This document shows, piece after piece, positions 1 to 9,092 of a stretch of DNA of 64,000 bases (positions are counted from its first letter, which is position 1; every line of letters starts with the position of its first letter). Below the pieces are notes generated by a model, which worked only from the letters and a program-made list of their open reading frames with translations, ran no database searches and was not told where the DNA came from. The position numbers and the translations under genes were made by a program. Location of the stretch: NCBI RefSeq assembly GCF_039530225.1, contig NZ_BAAAOH010000001.1:4387675-4451674 (forward strand), read 5' to 3'. The DNA comes from Microbacterium pumilum. Its GTDB lineage: Bacteria > Actinomycetota > Actinomycetes > Actinomycetales > Microbacteriaceae.

Positions 1-475
1 CGGCCACCAGCAGCACCGCGCCGCCCCACTCGCCGCCGATCGCGAAGCCCTGGATGAAGCGCAGCCCAACCAGAAGCGCGGGAGCCCAGTAGCCGATCGT
101 TCCGAAGCCCGGCAGACATCCGATCAAGAAGGTCGCCACGCCGATCAAGATGATCGTCACCTGCAGAGTGTGCTTGCGGCCGAAACGGTCCCCGATCTGA
201 CCGAAGACGATTCCACCGATCGGTCGGGCGATGAAACCGACGGCGTAGGTGACGAACGCCGCGATGATCCCGTCGAGCGGAGTAGCGGCATTCGGGAAGA
301 ACACTGCACCGAAGACCAAGCTCGCCGCCGTGGCGTAAAGGAAGAACTCATACCACTCGACAACCGTGCCGATCATCGAAGCCGCGACGATCCGCTTCAG
401 GCCCGACTTCGCCGAATGTTCTGCGGCATCCGCGTGAGGTGCGTGATGAGTGCGGACTCGTTGGTCGCCGGTCAT
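1..475 (-). CDS. MHS-family MFS transporter, N-terminal part (cut by window edge)
   Basis: The first 158 codons of a metabolite:proton symporter of the MHS branch of the major facilitator superfamily (ProP/KgtP/ShiA type), which imports organic acids or osmolytes across the cytoplasmic membrane. Seen: a short soluble N-terminus, then [20 protein letters not shown] (TM1), [20 protein letters not shown] with the family loop [10 protein letters not shown], and [18 protein letters not shown] just before the edge. These are hallmark MHS motifs. A clear AAGGAG lies 6 bases before the ATG. The gene is divergent from the LysR regulator, which is its probable regulator. Substrate cannot be told from this part; the gene continues beyond base 1. 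Confidence 0.93.
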   Translation of the reverse strand, partial: MTGDQRVRTHHAPHADAAEHSAKSGLKRIVAASMIGTVVEWYEFFLYATAASLVFGAVFFPNAATPLDGIIAAFVTYAVGFIARPIGGIVFGQIGDRFGRKHTLQVTIILIGVATFLIGCLPGFGTIGYWAPALLVGLRFIQGFAIGGEWGGAVLLVA

Positions 476-575
476 GGTTCTCCTTATGGGTCGTCGTTGA
501 CTCTGATGAGTAAAGGCGCACAACCAATGATTTGCAATGCACAGATCGGTACACACGGGTATGCAGAATTGCAGA
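476..575. promoter_or_regulatory. Divergent promoter region of transporter and LysR regulator
   Basis: About 100 bases between the two divergent starts. It contains TGCAGAATTGCA (562-573), a palindrome with TGCA arms, and a second TGCA-rich stretch TTTGCAATGCA (531-541). LysR-type regulators usually bind such interrupted dyads next to their own start, so this is a plausible operator controlling both genes. The site assignment is inference from position and symmetry. Confidence 0.4.
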
Positions 576-1490
576 ATGACTGTTGATCCGCAGGACCTCC
601 TGCTGCTCCTCGCCGTGGCGCGCACCGGTCGATACACCAGCGCGGCGGCGACGCTGGGCGTGAACCACACGACGGTAGCCCGACGCGTCGCAGCGCTTGA
701 GAAAGCTTTGGGCGGTCGCGTGCTGGCGCGCACTGCGGGAGGGTGGGAACTGACCGAACTGGGCCGCAGAGCCGCGTCGGCCGCGGAGGGGGTCGAATCG
801 GCAATGGCCGTCCTCGAGTCATCAGGCACGGAGACCGCGGCTCTGACCGGAGTGGTCAGGATGTCGGCGACCGACGGATTCAGCGCCTTCGTTGCGGCGC
901 CGGCGGTCGCCGCTTTGCAGCGTCACAACCCGCTCCTGCAGGTGGAGCTGGTCACCGTGACCCGGCGGGCGCTGCAGCAGCGCTCGGGCCTCGATATCGA
1001 AGTGGTAGTGGGGCGGCCGCAGGTGCATCGTGCCGAAGCCTTGCTGCTTGCCGCGTACGAGCTCGGCATGTACGGGTCGCGCGAATACCTCGCCGCGCAC
1101 GGCACACCGGCCGACCTTGTCGAACTCGCCACGCATCGGCTCGTCTACTTCATCGACTCGATGCTGATGGTTGACGACCTTGACGCGCCCAGGCGACTCG
1201 TCCCGACAATGCGCGATTCACTCACGTCCACGAATGTCTTCGTCCACGTCGAAGCCACGCGGGCCGGAGCCGGAATCGGTCTGCTGCCCTGCTTCGTAGC
1301 CGACCGTCATCCCGACTTGGTGCGTGTGCTGCCAGACGAGATCGCAGAGCGACTCAGCTACTGGATGGTGGTTCGGCGCGAATCGCTCGATCGCCCGGCA
1401 GTCGCCGCCGTGATACAGGCGGTCAGGCGCCGCGTGGCCGAGATGGAACCCGAGCTCTTGGGCCGACGGGATCTGCGACCGACGTCATGA
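576..1490 (+). CDS. LysR-family transcriptional regulator
   Basis: Encodes about 304 residues. The N-terminal winged helix is plain: [20 protein letters not shown] followed by [20 protein letters not shown] (recognition helix, residues about 25-45). A LysR substrate-binding domain follows, containing [20 protein letters not shown] and a late [20 protein letters not shown] segment. The serine that usually precedes TTVSRRI is replaced by H/T as in the small LysR subgroup regulating MFS genes. In-frame ATGs also exist at 537 and 561; 576 starts directly at the conserved helix and is preferred. It is divergent from the MHS transporter and probably regulates it in response to the transported compound. 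Confidence 0.9.
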   Translation: MTVDPQDLLLLLAVARTGRYTSAAATLGVNHTTVARRVAALEKALGGRVLARTAGGWELTELGRRAASAAEGVESAMAVLESSGTETAALTGVVRMSATDGFSAFVAAPAVAALQRHNPLLQVELVTVTRRALQQRSGLDIEVVVGRPQVHRAEALLLAAYELGMYGSREYLAAHGTPADLVELATHRLVYFIDSMLMVDDLDAPRRLVPTMRDSLTSTNVFVHVEATRAGAGIGLLPCFVADRHPDLVRVLPDEIAERLSYWMVVRRESLDRPAVAAVIQAVRRRVAEMEPELLGRRDLRPTS

Positions 1491-1760
1491 AGTATCGGCG
1501 CGTCGGGGTCGGGTTGTGCGCGGAACGTCGACTCGTGGAATCGACCAGACTCGGCTCATGATGTTCACACGCATGCGGATCGGGGCGGTGATCCGGGTGC
1601 CGCCGCTCGCGGATGTCTGGGACTTCCTGAGCGAACCGGCGTTCACCCAATGCCGCGGGCACCATCCCGATACTCGTACCCGAGGAAGCCGAGTGCCCGC
1701 GGGAGCGTGACCGCGACAATCGGGTGAAGGTCCGCCGGATCGCGTCGACCGTGCTATCGG

Positions 1761-2444
1761 CTAGACAGTGACGGGGACATCCGCGCCCACGCGGACATCC
1801 GCCTCATCCCGCGTCGTGCCCACAAGCCGTGCCGTGTCCGACACTGCGGCGGTGAGCAGGGCGACGAGTCGTTCGTCAGGGTCCACGCCGCAGGCTCGCG
1901 CGATCCCATCCACGGCGCCGGTCACGATATCGCGGCACTGCCGCACAGTCATGCCCGGGCGGCCCGGACCGACTTTCTTCATGAACCGGATGGCCCAGGC
2001 ATCGGCGGCGGGCGCTGCGCGAAGGGCGGCCTCGGCCAGTTCCCACGACTCGTCGGCGAGCTCGTCGTCCCGTTCCGCGAGGACGATCATGGCCACATGC
2101 ACCCCCACCGCCAGGGACCATTGGCGCTCCTCCGCGGCGATTGGCAGGGCGGCGCTGGCAGCTCGCACGGCAAGCATGACGTCGAGCAGCGGGTCGTCGC
2201 TCGTCAGACCGATCACTGACGGGATGAGCGGCGTGAGCCTCGCTCGGCCGGCTTCGCTCGTCAGGTCGTTCACCATCCGTGCGAGATGCGCGAGCGTGCC
2301 GTGCGTACATGCAGGATGGTCGCTCCAACGCTCCCCCGCGAGGTACGACGCGAATTCCATGAAGCAGGCTCCGCGCCGTGGCGAGCGGTGCCTGCCCGGG
2401 GAGAGAATCGGCATAACATCCGGGTGAGCCATCCAGTCGCGCAT
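1761..2444 (-). CDS. Conserved hypothetical protein (227 aa)
   Basis: A soluble alpha-helical protein with no domain I can name. Seen: FMEFASYLAGERWSDHPACT near the N-terminus, a style shared by uncharacterised actinobacterial proteins, then several Ala/Leu-rich amphipathic helices and RFMKKVGPGRPGMTVRQCRD near residue 160. A GGAG sits just before the ATG. No signal peptide or membrane segment. It stands alone between a regulator and an acetyltransferase of opposite orientation. Function unknown. Confidence 0.7.
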   Translation of the reverse strand: MRDWMAHPDVMPILSPGRHRSPRRGACFMEFASYLAGERWSDHPACTHGTLAHLARMVNDLTSEAGRARLTPLIPSVIGLTSDDPLLDVMLAVRAASAALPIAAEERQWSLAVGVHVAMIVLAERDDELADESWELAEAALRAAPAADAWAIRFMKKVGPGRPGMTVRQCRDIVTGAVDGIARACGVDPDERLVALLTAAVSDTARLVGTTRDEADVRVGADVPVTV

Positions 2445-2793
2445 GTGATCTCCCTTCTCCTTCCACTGTGCGCCTACCCCATCCGCTATTCAAGTACCTC
2501 GGCCGGATGTCCGTAGCCAAGGGTCTGTCGGGATCATGCGCTTGGCTCGCGATCACCCTCGTGCGAGACGTGATCCTCTCGCTGACGGAATGAGCTACAC
2601 CATGATCCCGGGTGAGGCGCTGGCGGCACGAAGGATCCCTCTCCTCGCCGGGCCCGACTCGGGCACCATCGGGCGCGCTCGACCAGGATGCTGATGTGCC
2701 CGTGAGGGAAGGTTTGGGATGGAGGTCGAGATAGCACGACTCTGAATCCCTGTCGTGTCGGGGTGCCGTAGCTGGCTGGTGCATGATTGCTCT

Positions 2794-3381
2794 GTGTCTC
2801 AGGCGACGTTGCAGACCGACAGGATCCGACTGGTCCCCCTGGGTGATGAGCATTTGGAACTCGAGGTGGAGTTGGACTCCGACCCAGAGGTGATGCGCTA
2901 CCTGACCGGCGACGCTCGCACTCGCGCCCAGGTTGAAAAGGCTCACGGACTCCGGCTCGCGACCGCAGAGGCCGTCTCGGGGCTCGGCTTCTGGGTCGGG
3001 TTCGTCGAAGACGAGTTCGTCGGTTGGTGGCTGTTGCAGCCTGCCGGTTGGGGAGAGGAGACTCTCCTCCCGGGCCAGGCAGAGTTGGGTTACCGGCTGC
3101 TGCGGCGACACTGGGGCAAGGGGCTGGCCACCGAGGGCGCACGGGAGCTGGTGCGTCATTCTTTCCAGGATCTCGAGATGCAACGTGTCTTCGCCCTCAC
3201 CCTGGCAGTGAACGAACGATCCCGGGCAACGATGGCCTCAGTAGGCCTTCAGTACATCCGGACCTTCCACGAAGACGACGACGATCGCGACGGCAGCGAA
3301 CTCGGCGCCGTTGAATACGCGCTCACTCGAGACCAATGGGAGTCAACGCACCGAGGGCGCGACGCCCTCGGTGTGACCTAA
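2794..3381 (+). CDS. GNAT-family N-acetyltransferase, RimJ/RimL-like
   Basis: About 195 residues. It transfers acetyl from acetyl-CoA to an amine, as in N-terminal alanine or antibiotic acetylation. Seen: TDRIRLVPLGDEHLE at the start, beta strands with FWVGFVEDEFVGWWLLQP, ELGYRLLRRHWGKGLATEGA (pyrophosphate-binding loop R-x-x-W-G-K-G-x-A) and RVFALTLAVNERSRATMASVGL, the Asn/Ser helix typical of Acetyltransf_3. The GTG at 2794 is preferred because it begins just before the domain; an upstream in-frame start at 2755 would add 13 unlikely residues. No good ribosome binding site is visible, so the start is uncertain. Confidence 0.88.
   Translation: MSQATLQTDRIRLVPLGDEHLELEVELDSDPEVMRYLTGDARTRAQVEKAHGLRLATAEAVSGLGFWVGFVEDEFVGWWLLQPAGWGEETLLPGQAELGYRLLRRHWGKGLATEGARELVRHSFQDLEMQRVFALTLAVNERSRATMASVGLQYIRTFHEDDDDRDGSELGAVEYALTRDQWESTHRGRDALGVT
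3349..3373 (+). terminator. Strong hairpin overlapping the acetyltransferase end
   Basis: CACCGAGGGCG, a 3-base loop, then CGCCCTCGGTG gives a perfect 11-bp stem. It overlaps the last codons of the acetyltransferase and precedes the ABC exporter genes. There is no T-run after it, common for actinobacterial terminators. Confidence 0.6.
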
Positions 3382-3506
3382 CCGCCCGCGAAGTGGTGCA
3401 CCCGGAGCGCGTGCCCGCATCCTATGGCTGTGCCTGACAGATGTCATGGTGAGGTCGTGACTCACGGCCGAGGCAGCGCGGCGCCCCGCGAGCGAGCCTG
3501 GTGGAC

Positions 3507-4472
3507 ATGCACAACACACCCTCTACCCTGCTCCCCCGGCCCGCACGCACTCCATCCAGCGCGAACGGTGGTGTCGCCGCGGTCGAGATCACGAACTTGA
3601 CCAAGTCCTACGGTGCCGTGCGGGCAGTTGACGACCTCACGATGCGTGTCGAGCCTGGTGAGATCGTCGCGGTCCTCGGCCCGAACGGCGCCGGCAAGTC
3701 GACCACGAATGAGATGATCCTTGGTTTGGCGAAGCCCGACGCAGGCTCCGTTTCGGTTTTCGGACTCGAGCCGCTCGACGCTGTGCGTTCCGGACGGATC
3801 GGCGCGATGATCCAGGCCGGCGCACTGCTCTCCGACGCCCGAGTGATCGACGTCCTCACGCTGATGTCGGGTCTGCACGCGCAGCCGCTCCCGGTGCCCG
3901 AGGTAGTCGAGCGAGCAGACCTCGGCGGGTTTCTGAAGACGAGGACGGACCGGCTCTCCGGGGGCCAGGCCCAGCGTCTGCGGTATGCCCTCGCACTGCT
4001 GCCCGACCCCGACCTGCTCGTACTCGACGAGCCGACAGTGGGGATGGACGTCCAGGCCCGCCGCAATTTCTGGCGTTCGATGCGAGAGTTCGCCGACGCC
4101 GGGCGCACAGTGCTGTTCGCCACCCATTACCTCGAGGAGGCTGACGACGTCGCAGAGCGGATCATCGTCCTCGCGGCGGGCCGGTGCGTGGCACAGGGCA
4201 CCGGTGACGAGATCCGGTCGCGCGCCGCGGGGCGCACGATCACCCTGGCCGCCGTCGGCCTCGCGTCAGCCGACCTGAGCGGGCTGCCGGGCGTCGTCGC
4301 GCTGGAGAGGGTCGGCGCCCGCTGGCACCTGCACAGCACAGACTCCGACCGCACCCTGCGCGCCCTGCTTCCCGACGATCGCGTCCGCGACGTCGAGGTC
4401 AACGCAGTCAAGCTCGAGGACGCCTTCCTCGCCCTAACCACCCTTCATGTCAGACACGGAGAGACCTCATGA
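3507..4472 (+). CDS. ABC exporter ATP-binding protein (DrrA/CcmA type)
   Basis: About 321 residues. Nucleotide-binding subunit of an ABC-2 type exporter. Seen: Walker A GPNGAGKST, signature LSGGQAQRLRYALALL, Walker B LLVLDEPTVGMDVQARR, H-loop LFATHYLEEADDVAER, then a C-terminal domain of about 100 residues as in drug-exporter ATPases. The Thr-Asn pair after Walker A (STTNEMI) is slightly unusual; most homologs have a hydrophobic helix start. GTG 3501 and ATG 3507 are both possible starts. It overlaps the permease by ATGA and is followed by a kinase/regulator pair, a layout typical of peptide-antibiotic sensing and detoxification modules. Confidence 0.93.
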   Translation: MHNTPSTLLPRPARTPSSANGGVAAVEITNLTKSYGAVRAVDDLTMRVEPGEIVAVLGPNGAGKSTTNEMILGLAKPDAGSVSVFGLEPLDAVRSGRIGAMIQAGALLSDARVIDVLTLMSGLHAQPLPVPEVVERADLGGFLKTRTDRLSGGQAQRLRYALALLPDPDLLVLDEPTVGMDVQARRNFWRSMREFADAGRTVLFATHYLEEADDVAERIIVLAAGRCVAQGTGDEIRSRAAGRTITLAAVGLASADLSGLPGVVALERVGARWHLHSTDSDRTLRALLPDDRVRDVEVNAVKLEDAFLALTTLHVRHGETS

Positions 4473-5254
4473 CCACTATCCCTGCCCGACGCTCGACGAT
4501 CCAATCGACCGGGTTGCCGCCGGCGCTCCACTACGCATTGCACAGTGCGGTGCTTACTGCCAAGAACGTCAGCTTCGTGCTCTTCACCGTCATCATGCCG
4601 GTGACCTTGTATCTCGTCTTCTCGGCCATGTACGGCGAGTCAGACGGCGGGCTGGCCTCCGCGATGATCATGGTCTCGATGGCCGCATACGGTAGCCTCG
4701 GGGCCGCGATGAGCGGGGGCGCACAGCTCGCGCTCGAGCGCCGGTCCGGCTGGTTCCGGCAGCTGATGATCACGAGTGTTCCACCGCGCGTCTTCCTGTG
4801 GGCGCGGGCGGCGGTGACCATGCTGCTCGTGCTTCCGGCGTTGCTCCTCGTCTTCGTCGCCGGCGGATCGCTCGGCGGGGTCACCGCCACCGTCAGCCAG
4901 TGGCTTGCCTCGCTCGCCCTGCTGTGGCTCGGCCTCCTCCCGATGACGGTGCTCGGCATGGTCGTCGGAGTGTGGGTCAAAGCGGAGGCGGTCCAGGGTG
5001 TGACGACCATGCTTCTTCTTGCCCTGTCGCTGCTCGGCGGTCTGTGGTTCCCGGTCGAGGCCATGCCGCCGGCCATGAAGGCCGTGGCGCCCCTGTTCCC
5101 CACGTACTGGCTGGGCGAACTCGGCCGATTCCCGTTTCTGCCGGACGCGATCTTCCCGTCGGGTGCGATCTTGGCGCTGGCCGCCTGGTCGTTGGTCCTG
5201 ACAGTCGTCGGTGCGCTCGGCTATCGTCGAGCCGCAGCCACCAGCAAACGCTGA
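4469..5254 (+). CDS. ABC-2 type exporter permease
   Basis: 261 residues with about six membrane segments, including SFVLFTVIMPVTLYLVFSAM, LLVLPALLLVFVAGG, LALLWLGLLPMTVLGMVVGV and LALSLLGGLWFPVEAMPPAM, the last being the typical ABC-2 GGxxFPxxxxP region. It starts within the stop codon of the ATPase (ATGA), so the two are translationally coupled and form one exporter. Substrate unknown; the adjoining two-component system suggests a membrane-active compound or lipid. Confidence 0.92.
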   Translation: MTTIPARRSTIQSTGLPPALHYALHSAVLTAKNVSFVLFTVIMPVTLYLVFSAMYGESDGGLASAMIMVSMAAYGSLGAAMSGGAQLALERRSGWFRQLMITSVPPRVFLWARAAVTMLLVLPALLLVFVAGGSLGGVTATVSQWLASLALLWLGLLPMTVLGMVVGVWVKAEAVQGVTTMLLLALSLLGGLWFPVEAMPPAMKAVAPLFPTYWLGELGRFPFLPDAIFPSGAILALAAWSLVLTVVGALGYRRAAATSKR

Positions 5255-5269
5255 GCGGGAGGAGGTGCC

Positions 5270-6466
5270 ATGGCTCGATCATTCCTCAGCGGCCTGTTAC
5301 GGCCCGCGCCGTTCGCGCGGAGCGACGACCGCGACACCGCGCCGTGGGCGCTCTCCGGCAGTCCGACCGACCTGCCGTATCGCTGGCGGGGAGTACGACC
5401 CAACCTGCTTCTGACGTACCTGGTCGGCGTCGTCTTCCTTGTCTTCGCGTTCCCGACCATCACCGATGGGGTGGGTTCAATCGGGCTCGCCCTCAGGATC
5501 GGCTATCTGGCGCTGCTCGCGGTGCTCTACGTCGGAGCAGCGTGGACAGCCGACAGGTCCCTCCGGCTGCGCTGGTGGTACGTCGCGGCGTTGACTGCCT
5601 TCGTTGTCAGCGGAGCGCTGCTGTGGGGCTGGGAGTTCGCCAACTTCGGCGTCTTCCCGGCCGTCTTGATGGCCACCCTCATCCCGTGGCATCAGTCCCG
5701 TCTAGCGGTGGTCGGTTGGGCGATGGTCCTGAGTCTGGCTGCGTTGCTCGGTCGACAATGGATGCCGGTCCTCATCGCCGCGCTCTCCCTCGGCATAGGG
5801 CTCGGGATAGCGGGTTGGATCGAGAGCAGCCGGGTCAGGCGCCTGCTCGAGCAGAGTCAAGCCAGGGTCCAAACCCTCACCGTAGGCGCAGAGCGGGCGC
5901 GGATCAGCCGAGATCTGCACGACATCCTCGGCCACTCGCTTACTGCCATCACGATCAAGTCGTCGCTGGCCGCGCGCCTTGCCGACACGTCACCGGAGGC
6001 GGCGAAGGAGCAGATGGCTGCAGTCGAGGCGATCGCCCGCCAAGCTCTGGCCGACGTGCGGGCCACGGTTTCCGGCCTGACCGAGATCCGGCTCGCCACC
6101 GAGATCGCCAGCGGCCGCTCTGTGCTACTTGCGGCCGGCATCGATGCTCGCACGCCCCAGGCGCTGCCGACACTGTCCGACGGTGTCAGCGAGCTGTTCG
6201 GATACGTGGTCCGCGAGTCGGTGACCAACGTCGTCCGGCACGCGGAGGCGACGCAGTGCGTGATCGAGGTCGACGAGCACTCCGTCGAGGTGCGGGACGA
6301 CGGCGTCGGACTCGACACCGACCGGTCCGGTCGCGGGCTCACCGGGCTCCGCGAACGAGTCGTCGAAGCCGGCGGTGTCCTGGAGATCGCGGCCGCGCCG
6401 GGGCGCGGCACTTCGGTCCGCGCCGCCCTCGCCGCATCCTCTCGACCGATCGGGGAAACTGCGTGA
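5270..6466 (+). CDS. Sensor histidine kinase (HisKA_3/DesK type)
   Basis: 398 residues. About five membrane segments (residues 40-185) are followed by the dimerisation box RARISRDLHDILGHSLTAIT with the phospho-accepting His in DLHD, an N-box ESVTNVVRHAEAT and a G-box DDGVGLDTDRSGRGLTGLRE. It autophosphorylates and passes phosphate to the response regulator encoded next, whose gene it overlaps by GTGA. GGAGGAGG precedes the ATG. Located 15 bases after the permease, it belongs to the exporter operon and probably senses the exported compound or membrane stress. Confidence 0.94.
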   Translation: MARSFLSGLLRPAPFARSDDRDTAPWALSGSPTDLPYRWRGVRPNLLLTYLVGVVFLVFAFPTITDGVGSIGLALRIGYLALLAVLYVGAAWTADRSLRLRWWYVAALTAFVVSGALLWGWEFANFGVFPAVLMATLIPWHQSRLAVVGWAMVLSLAALLGRQWMPVLIAALSLGIGLGIAGWIESSRVRRLLEQSQARVQTLTVGAERARISRDLHDILGHSLTAITIKSSLAARLADTSPEAAKEQMAAVEAIARQALADVRATVSGLTEIRLATEIASGRSVLLAAGIDARTPQALPTLSDGVSELFGYVVRESVTNVVRHAEATQCVIEVDEHSVEVRDDGVGLDTDRSGRGLTGLRERVVEAGGVLEIAAAPGRGTSVRAALAASSRPIGETA

Positions 6467-7080
6467 TCCGCGTGCTCGTGGCTGACGACCAGGCGATCAT
6501 CGCCGAGGCGCTCGCGGCGCTCCTGCGCACCGAGTCCGACCTCGAGGTGGTCGCTCTTGCCCACAGCGCAGCCGACTCAGTTCGCCGAGCGTCCGACGTG
6601 CGTCCGGACGTCGTGCTGATGGACGTGCAGATGCCCGGCACGGCCGATTGCAAGGACGGCATCGAAGCAACCGCGGCCATCGTCGCCGCCCAACCGGCGA
6701 CGAGGGTGATCGTCTTGACCACCTTCGGCCGTCCCGGCTACCTGCGACGCGCCATGGAGGCGGGAGCTGTCGGATTCATGGTCAAGGACGCCTCGGCCGA
6801 CCGGCTCGTGGATGCCATCCGGCGCGTCTCCGCGGGTATGCGCGTCGTCGACCCCGCGCTGGCTGCCGCCAGTCTGAGCATCGGACCATCCCCGCTCACC
6901 GAGCGCGAGACTGAGGTATTGGCGGCCGCCACCGGAGGCGTATCGACAGCCGCCATCGCCGCGGCGACCTTCCTCAGCGAGGGCACGGTACGCAATCATC
7001 TATCGGCCGCCATCGGCAAGCTCGGCGCCGTCTCGCGGGCTGAGGCCGTCCGGATCGCGACCGAGAACGGCTGGCTGTGA
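6463..7080 (+). CDS. LuxR/NarL-family response regulator
   Basis: 205 residues from a GTG that overlaps the kinase stop (GTGA). The receiver domain has the acidic pair D8/D9, the phospho-acceptor D54 in VVLMDVQMPG, a conserved Thr (VIVLTTFGR) and Lys (GFMVKDASADR). The C-terminal LuxR helix-turn-helix reads LTERETEVLAAATGG with FLSEGTVRNHLSAAIGKLGA. It most likely controls the upstream ABC exporter operon in which it is last. Full length for the family. Confidence 0.95.
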   Translation: MIRVLVADDQAIIAEALAALLRTESDLEVVALAHSAADSVRRASDVRPDVVLMDVQMPGTADCKDGIEATAAIVAAQPATRVIVLTTFGRPGYLRRAMEAGAVGFMVKDASADRLVDAIRRVSAGMRVVDPALAAASLSIGPSPLTERETEVLAAATGGVSTAAIAAATFLSEGTVRNHLSAAIGKLGAVSRAEAVRIATENGWL

Positions 7081-7116
7081 ACCGCATGGGCTAAAGCGTT
7101 CGTGTGGCATTCCTCT

Positions 7117-7155
7117 GCGGGCAGTGCACGGATCGCGGACCTCGACGGGCGGCCG
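7117..7155 (+). repeat. Intergenic repeat family, copy A
   Basis: GCGGGCAGTGCACGGAT (7117-7133), 12 bases, then CGGGCGGCCG (7146-7155). Both blocks recur with identical spacing at 11648-11686 (copy B), and the wider sequence resembles copies C-G further on. It sits in the roughly 310-base gap between the response regulator and the next small gene. That gap otherwise shows nothing I can support. Confidence 0.6.
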
Positions 7156-7390
7156 TAGCTCGTTTCTTTACGCGGAGTTGGATTGCGCGGACCCGCGCCG
7201 GGGCGGCCGCGGCTGCCTTTTCGGCTCGGTCGGTGCGCGCGATGTCCGTCGGCAGGGCGCGGCAGTGCGGCCCCGATCCGCTCGCGGGCTGCGGCTGAGA
7301 TTCCGCGCTGCGAAGCGTCGTCGACTGTCGCCGCCGCGAATCACACCGGAGCGGGCGCGGCTGAGACCCGCGCCCGGCTAGCCTCATTGG

Positions 7391-7516
7391 ATGACCTTCG
7401 ATGCGAACGACGCGGCCGCCGGCGTTGACGGGATCCGCCGCGAGCTCCTCCCGCGGAACCAGTTCGATGATGCGGCACGATCGTTCCCCATCACCGCCGG
7501 CGAGGATGCCGCGTGA
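7391..7516 (+). CDS. Small ORF (41 aa) overlapping the peptidase start
   Basis: ATG at 7391 to TGA at 7516, overlapping the GTG of the next gene by GTGA. The product (begins MTFDANDAAAGVDGIRREL) is acidic and has no recognisable domain. The overlap argues for translational coupling, so this is either a short functional protein or the trimmed tail of a lost upstream gene. No obvious ribosome binding site was seen. Confidence 0.4.
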   Translation: MTFDANDAAAGVDGIRRELLPRNQFDDAARSFPITAGEDAA

Positions 7517-8238
7517 GCGTGCACCTCATCGGCGGCGGTGCGACAACGGCGGCGGATGCCGCGCTCTACGCGCCGTTCGTCGCCGAAGCGTTCCTGCGAG
7601 CGACCCGCGTGGGCCGCGTGCGGCCGCGCGTCGCCGTGATCTCGCTGCACCCCGAGGCCGAGGAGAAGGCGGCGGCGCTCGGGGAGCTCCTCACCATGGC
7701 GAGAACGGGACCCGCCCTCGAACTGCACCTCACTGCGGGGACGCCCGGCGAGCCGATCGGGCTCGCCGCAATCGCCGACGTTGACGGCATCGCGGTGGGC
7801 GGCGGCAACGTCGAGAACGTGCGCGCCGGGCTCGAGCCGGTGTTCGATGAGTTGCGCCTGCTGGTTGCCGACGGTGTGCCCTACCTTGGAGTCTCGGCCG
7901 GCGCGATGATCGCGGCGGAGGGCTCTCTCGGAAGCGGCTCCCGCATCGGCGGCGTGGTCGTCTCACCCGAGGATCCCGGCGAACCAGGCGATGAGCTGGA
8001 AATCGAGCTCGGCATCGGCCTGATCGATGTGGCCATCGAGGTGCATGTGGCCCAGCGCGGCATGCTGTCTCGACTGGTCGCGGCCGCCGAATCGGGGCTG
8101 ATCGCCGGTGGGCTCGGCATCGACGAGCGCACGGCCCTGATCGTGGGCGACGGCGCGCTCCGGGTCGAGGGCACGGGCAGCGTCTGGCGGGTGCTGCCTT
8201 CCGAGGGCGGCGTGCTGGTCTCGACAATCGGGATTTGA
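7513..8238 (+). CDS. Peptidase S51 (dipeptidase E-like) / type 1 glutamine amidotransferase-like protein
   Basis: 241 residues. S51 enzymes such as PepE cleave Asp-X dipeptides or act as cyanophycinases in the cytoplasm. Seen: GIAVGGGNVENV (family GGGN motif), nucleophile elbow GVSAGAM with Ser128, and EVHVAQRGMLSRLV matching the His-x-x-x-Arg region. The order of these motifs and the length match S51 proteins. A GTG start overlaps the preceding small ORF. Substrate is not predictable; the family also includes non-peptidase members. Confidence 0.8.
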   Translation: MSVHLIGGGATTAADAALYAPFVAEAFLRATRVGRVRPRVAVISLHPEAEEKAAALGELLTMARTGPALELHLTAGTPGEPIGLAAIADVDGIAVGGGNVENVRAGLEPVFDELRLLVADGVPYLGVSAGAMIAAEGSLGSGSRIGGVVVSPEDPGEPGDELEIELGIGLIDVAIEVHVAQRGMLSRLVAAAESGLIAGGLGIDERTALIVGDGALRVEGTGSVWRVLPSEGGVLVSTIGI

Positions 8239-8519
8239 CGTCCCGCGCGAAGTCCTGGCAATTGCAGAGGACGGTGGATCCACGCATCCGCGGGCGACCG
8301 ATCGAAATCGCGAACCGGACTGCGACGAGGTGACCCGCGGGACGCCCAGACGGGCGCTACGCACCATCCGTATGCGGGCACTACCCGTAACGGGCAGGTC
8401 GCGCGTAGCCCTGATCGCGCGCGACCACGATGGGCAAGCGGGCGGTGCCGCAGTGGGTCGCGGCGGGCGCCGAAGCGCCCGCAATGGATCCTGTCGGTAT
8501 GAGGGTCTACGGTTCGAGG

Positions 8520-9092
8520 ATGGTCGCTGCCTCTCCCAAGCCAGAGCTGCACGTTGACACGGTCGAAGAGTGGGAGCGCTGGCTGGAGTCCGATCCCGGT
8601 CTTGACGGAGTGAGGCTACGCGTCCGCAAGGCGGCGTCGAAGAGGCCGGGCATCAGCTACGCAGATGCGTTGGACGTCGCGCTGTGCTTCGGATGGATCG
8701 ACGGACAGAAGCAGTCGTTGGATGCCGACTACTTCCTGCAGGTCTTCACACCGCGCCGTCCGCATGGGCTGTGGTCGAAGGTCAACACAGAGCACGCCGC
8801 CCGTTTGATCGAGGAGGGTCGGATGCGTCCCGCAGGTCACCGTGAGATCAACCGTGCGATGGCCGACGGGCGATGGGACGCCGCTTATCGTCAGCGGGAC
8901 GGGGAGATCCCGCGTGAGCTCCAGGCGGCACTCGATGCCGACCCGGCCATCGCCGCTGCGTTCGCCGCCCAGTCGGCTCAGAACCGGTTTGCGATGGCGT
9001 TTCGTGTGAGCCATCTGAAGCGACCGGAGACGCGTGCGGCCCGCGTCGCCCAGTACGTCGCCATGCTTGAGCGGGGGGAGACCATCCACTGA
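8520..9092 (+). CDS. YdeI/OmpD-associated family protein
   Basis: 190 residues. Seen: EEWERWLESDPGLDGVRLRV, SYADALDVALCFGWIDGQKQ, FTPRRPHGLWSKVNTEHAAR and a C-terminal SHLKRPETRAARVAQYVAML. This is the standard motif series of the YdeI/OmpD-associated (bacteriocin-protection-like) family. The biochemical role is not established; E. coli YdeI has been linked to peptide or stress resistance. Start chosen at the ATG nearest the conserved region; about 280 bases upstream carry no gene I can support. Confidence 0.88.
   Translation: MVAASPKPELHVDTVEEWERWLESDPGLDGVRLRVRKAASKRPGISYADALDVALCFGWIDGQKQSLDADYFLQVFTPRRPHGLWSKVNTEHAARLIEEGRMRPAGHREINRAMADGRWDAAYRQRDGEIPRELQAALDADPAIAAAFAAQSAQNRFAMAFRVSHLKRPETRAARVAQYVAMLERGETIH

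Noticed and set aside
1516..1710. Short plus-strand ORF (64 codons) after the LysR gene, with RVPPLADVWDFLSEP resembling an SRPBCC start
   Set aside because: Too short, no ribosome binding site, and continuation reads better in another frame. At most a remnant.
8330..8519. GCGGGCACTACCCGTAACGG region (8374-8393) as an eighth copy of the A-G repeat
   Set aside because: Shares only GCGGGCA-type pieces without the flanking blocks at the right spacing.
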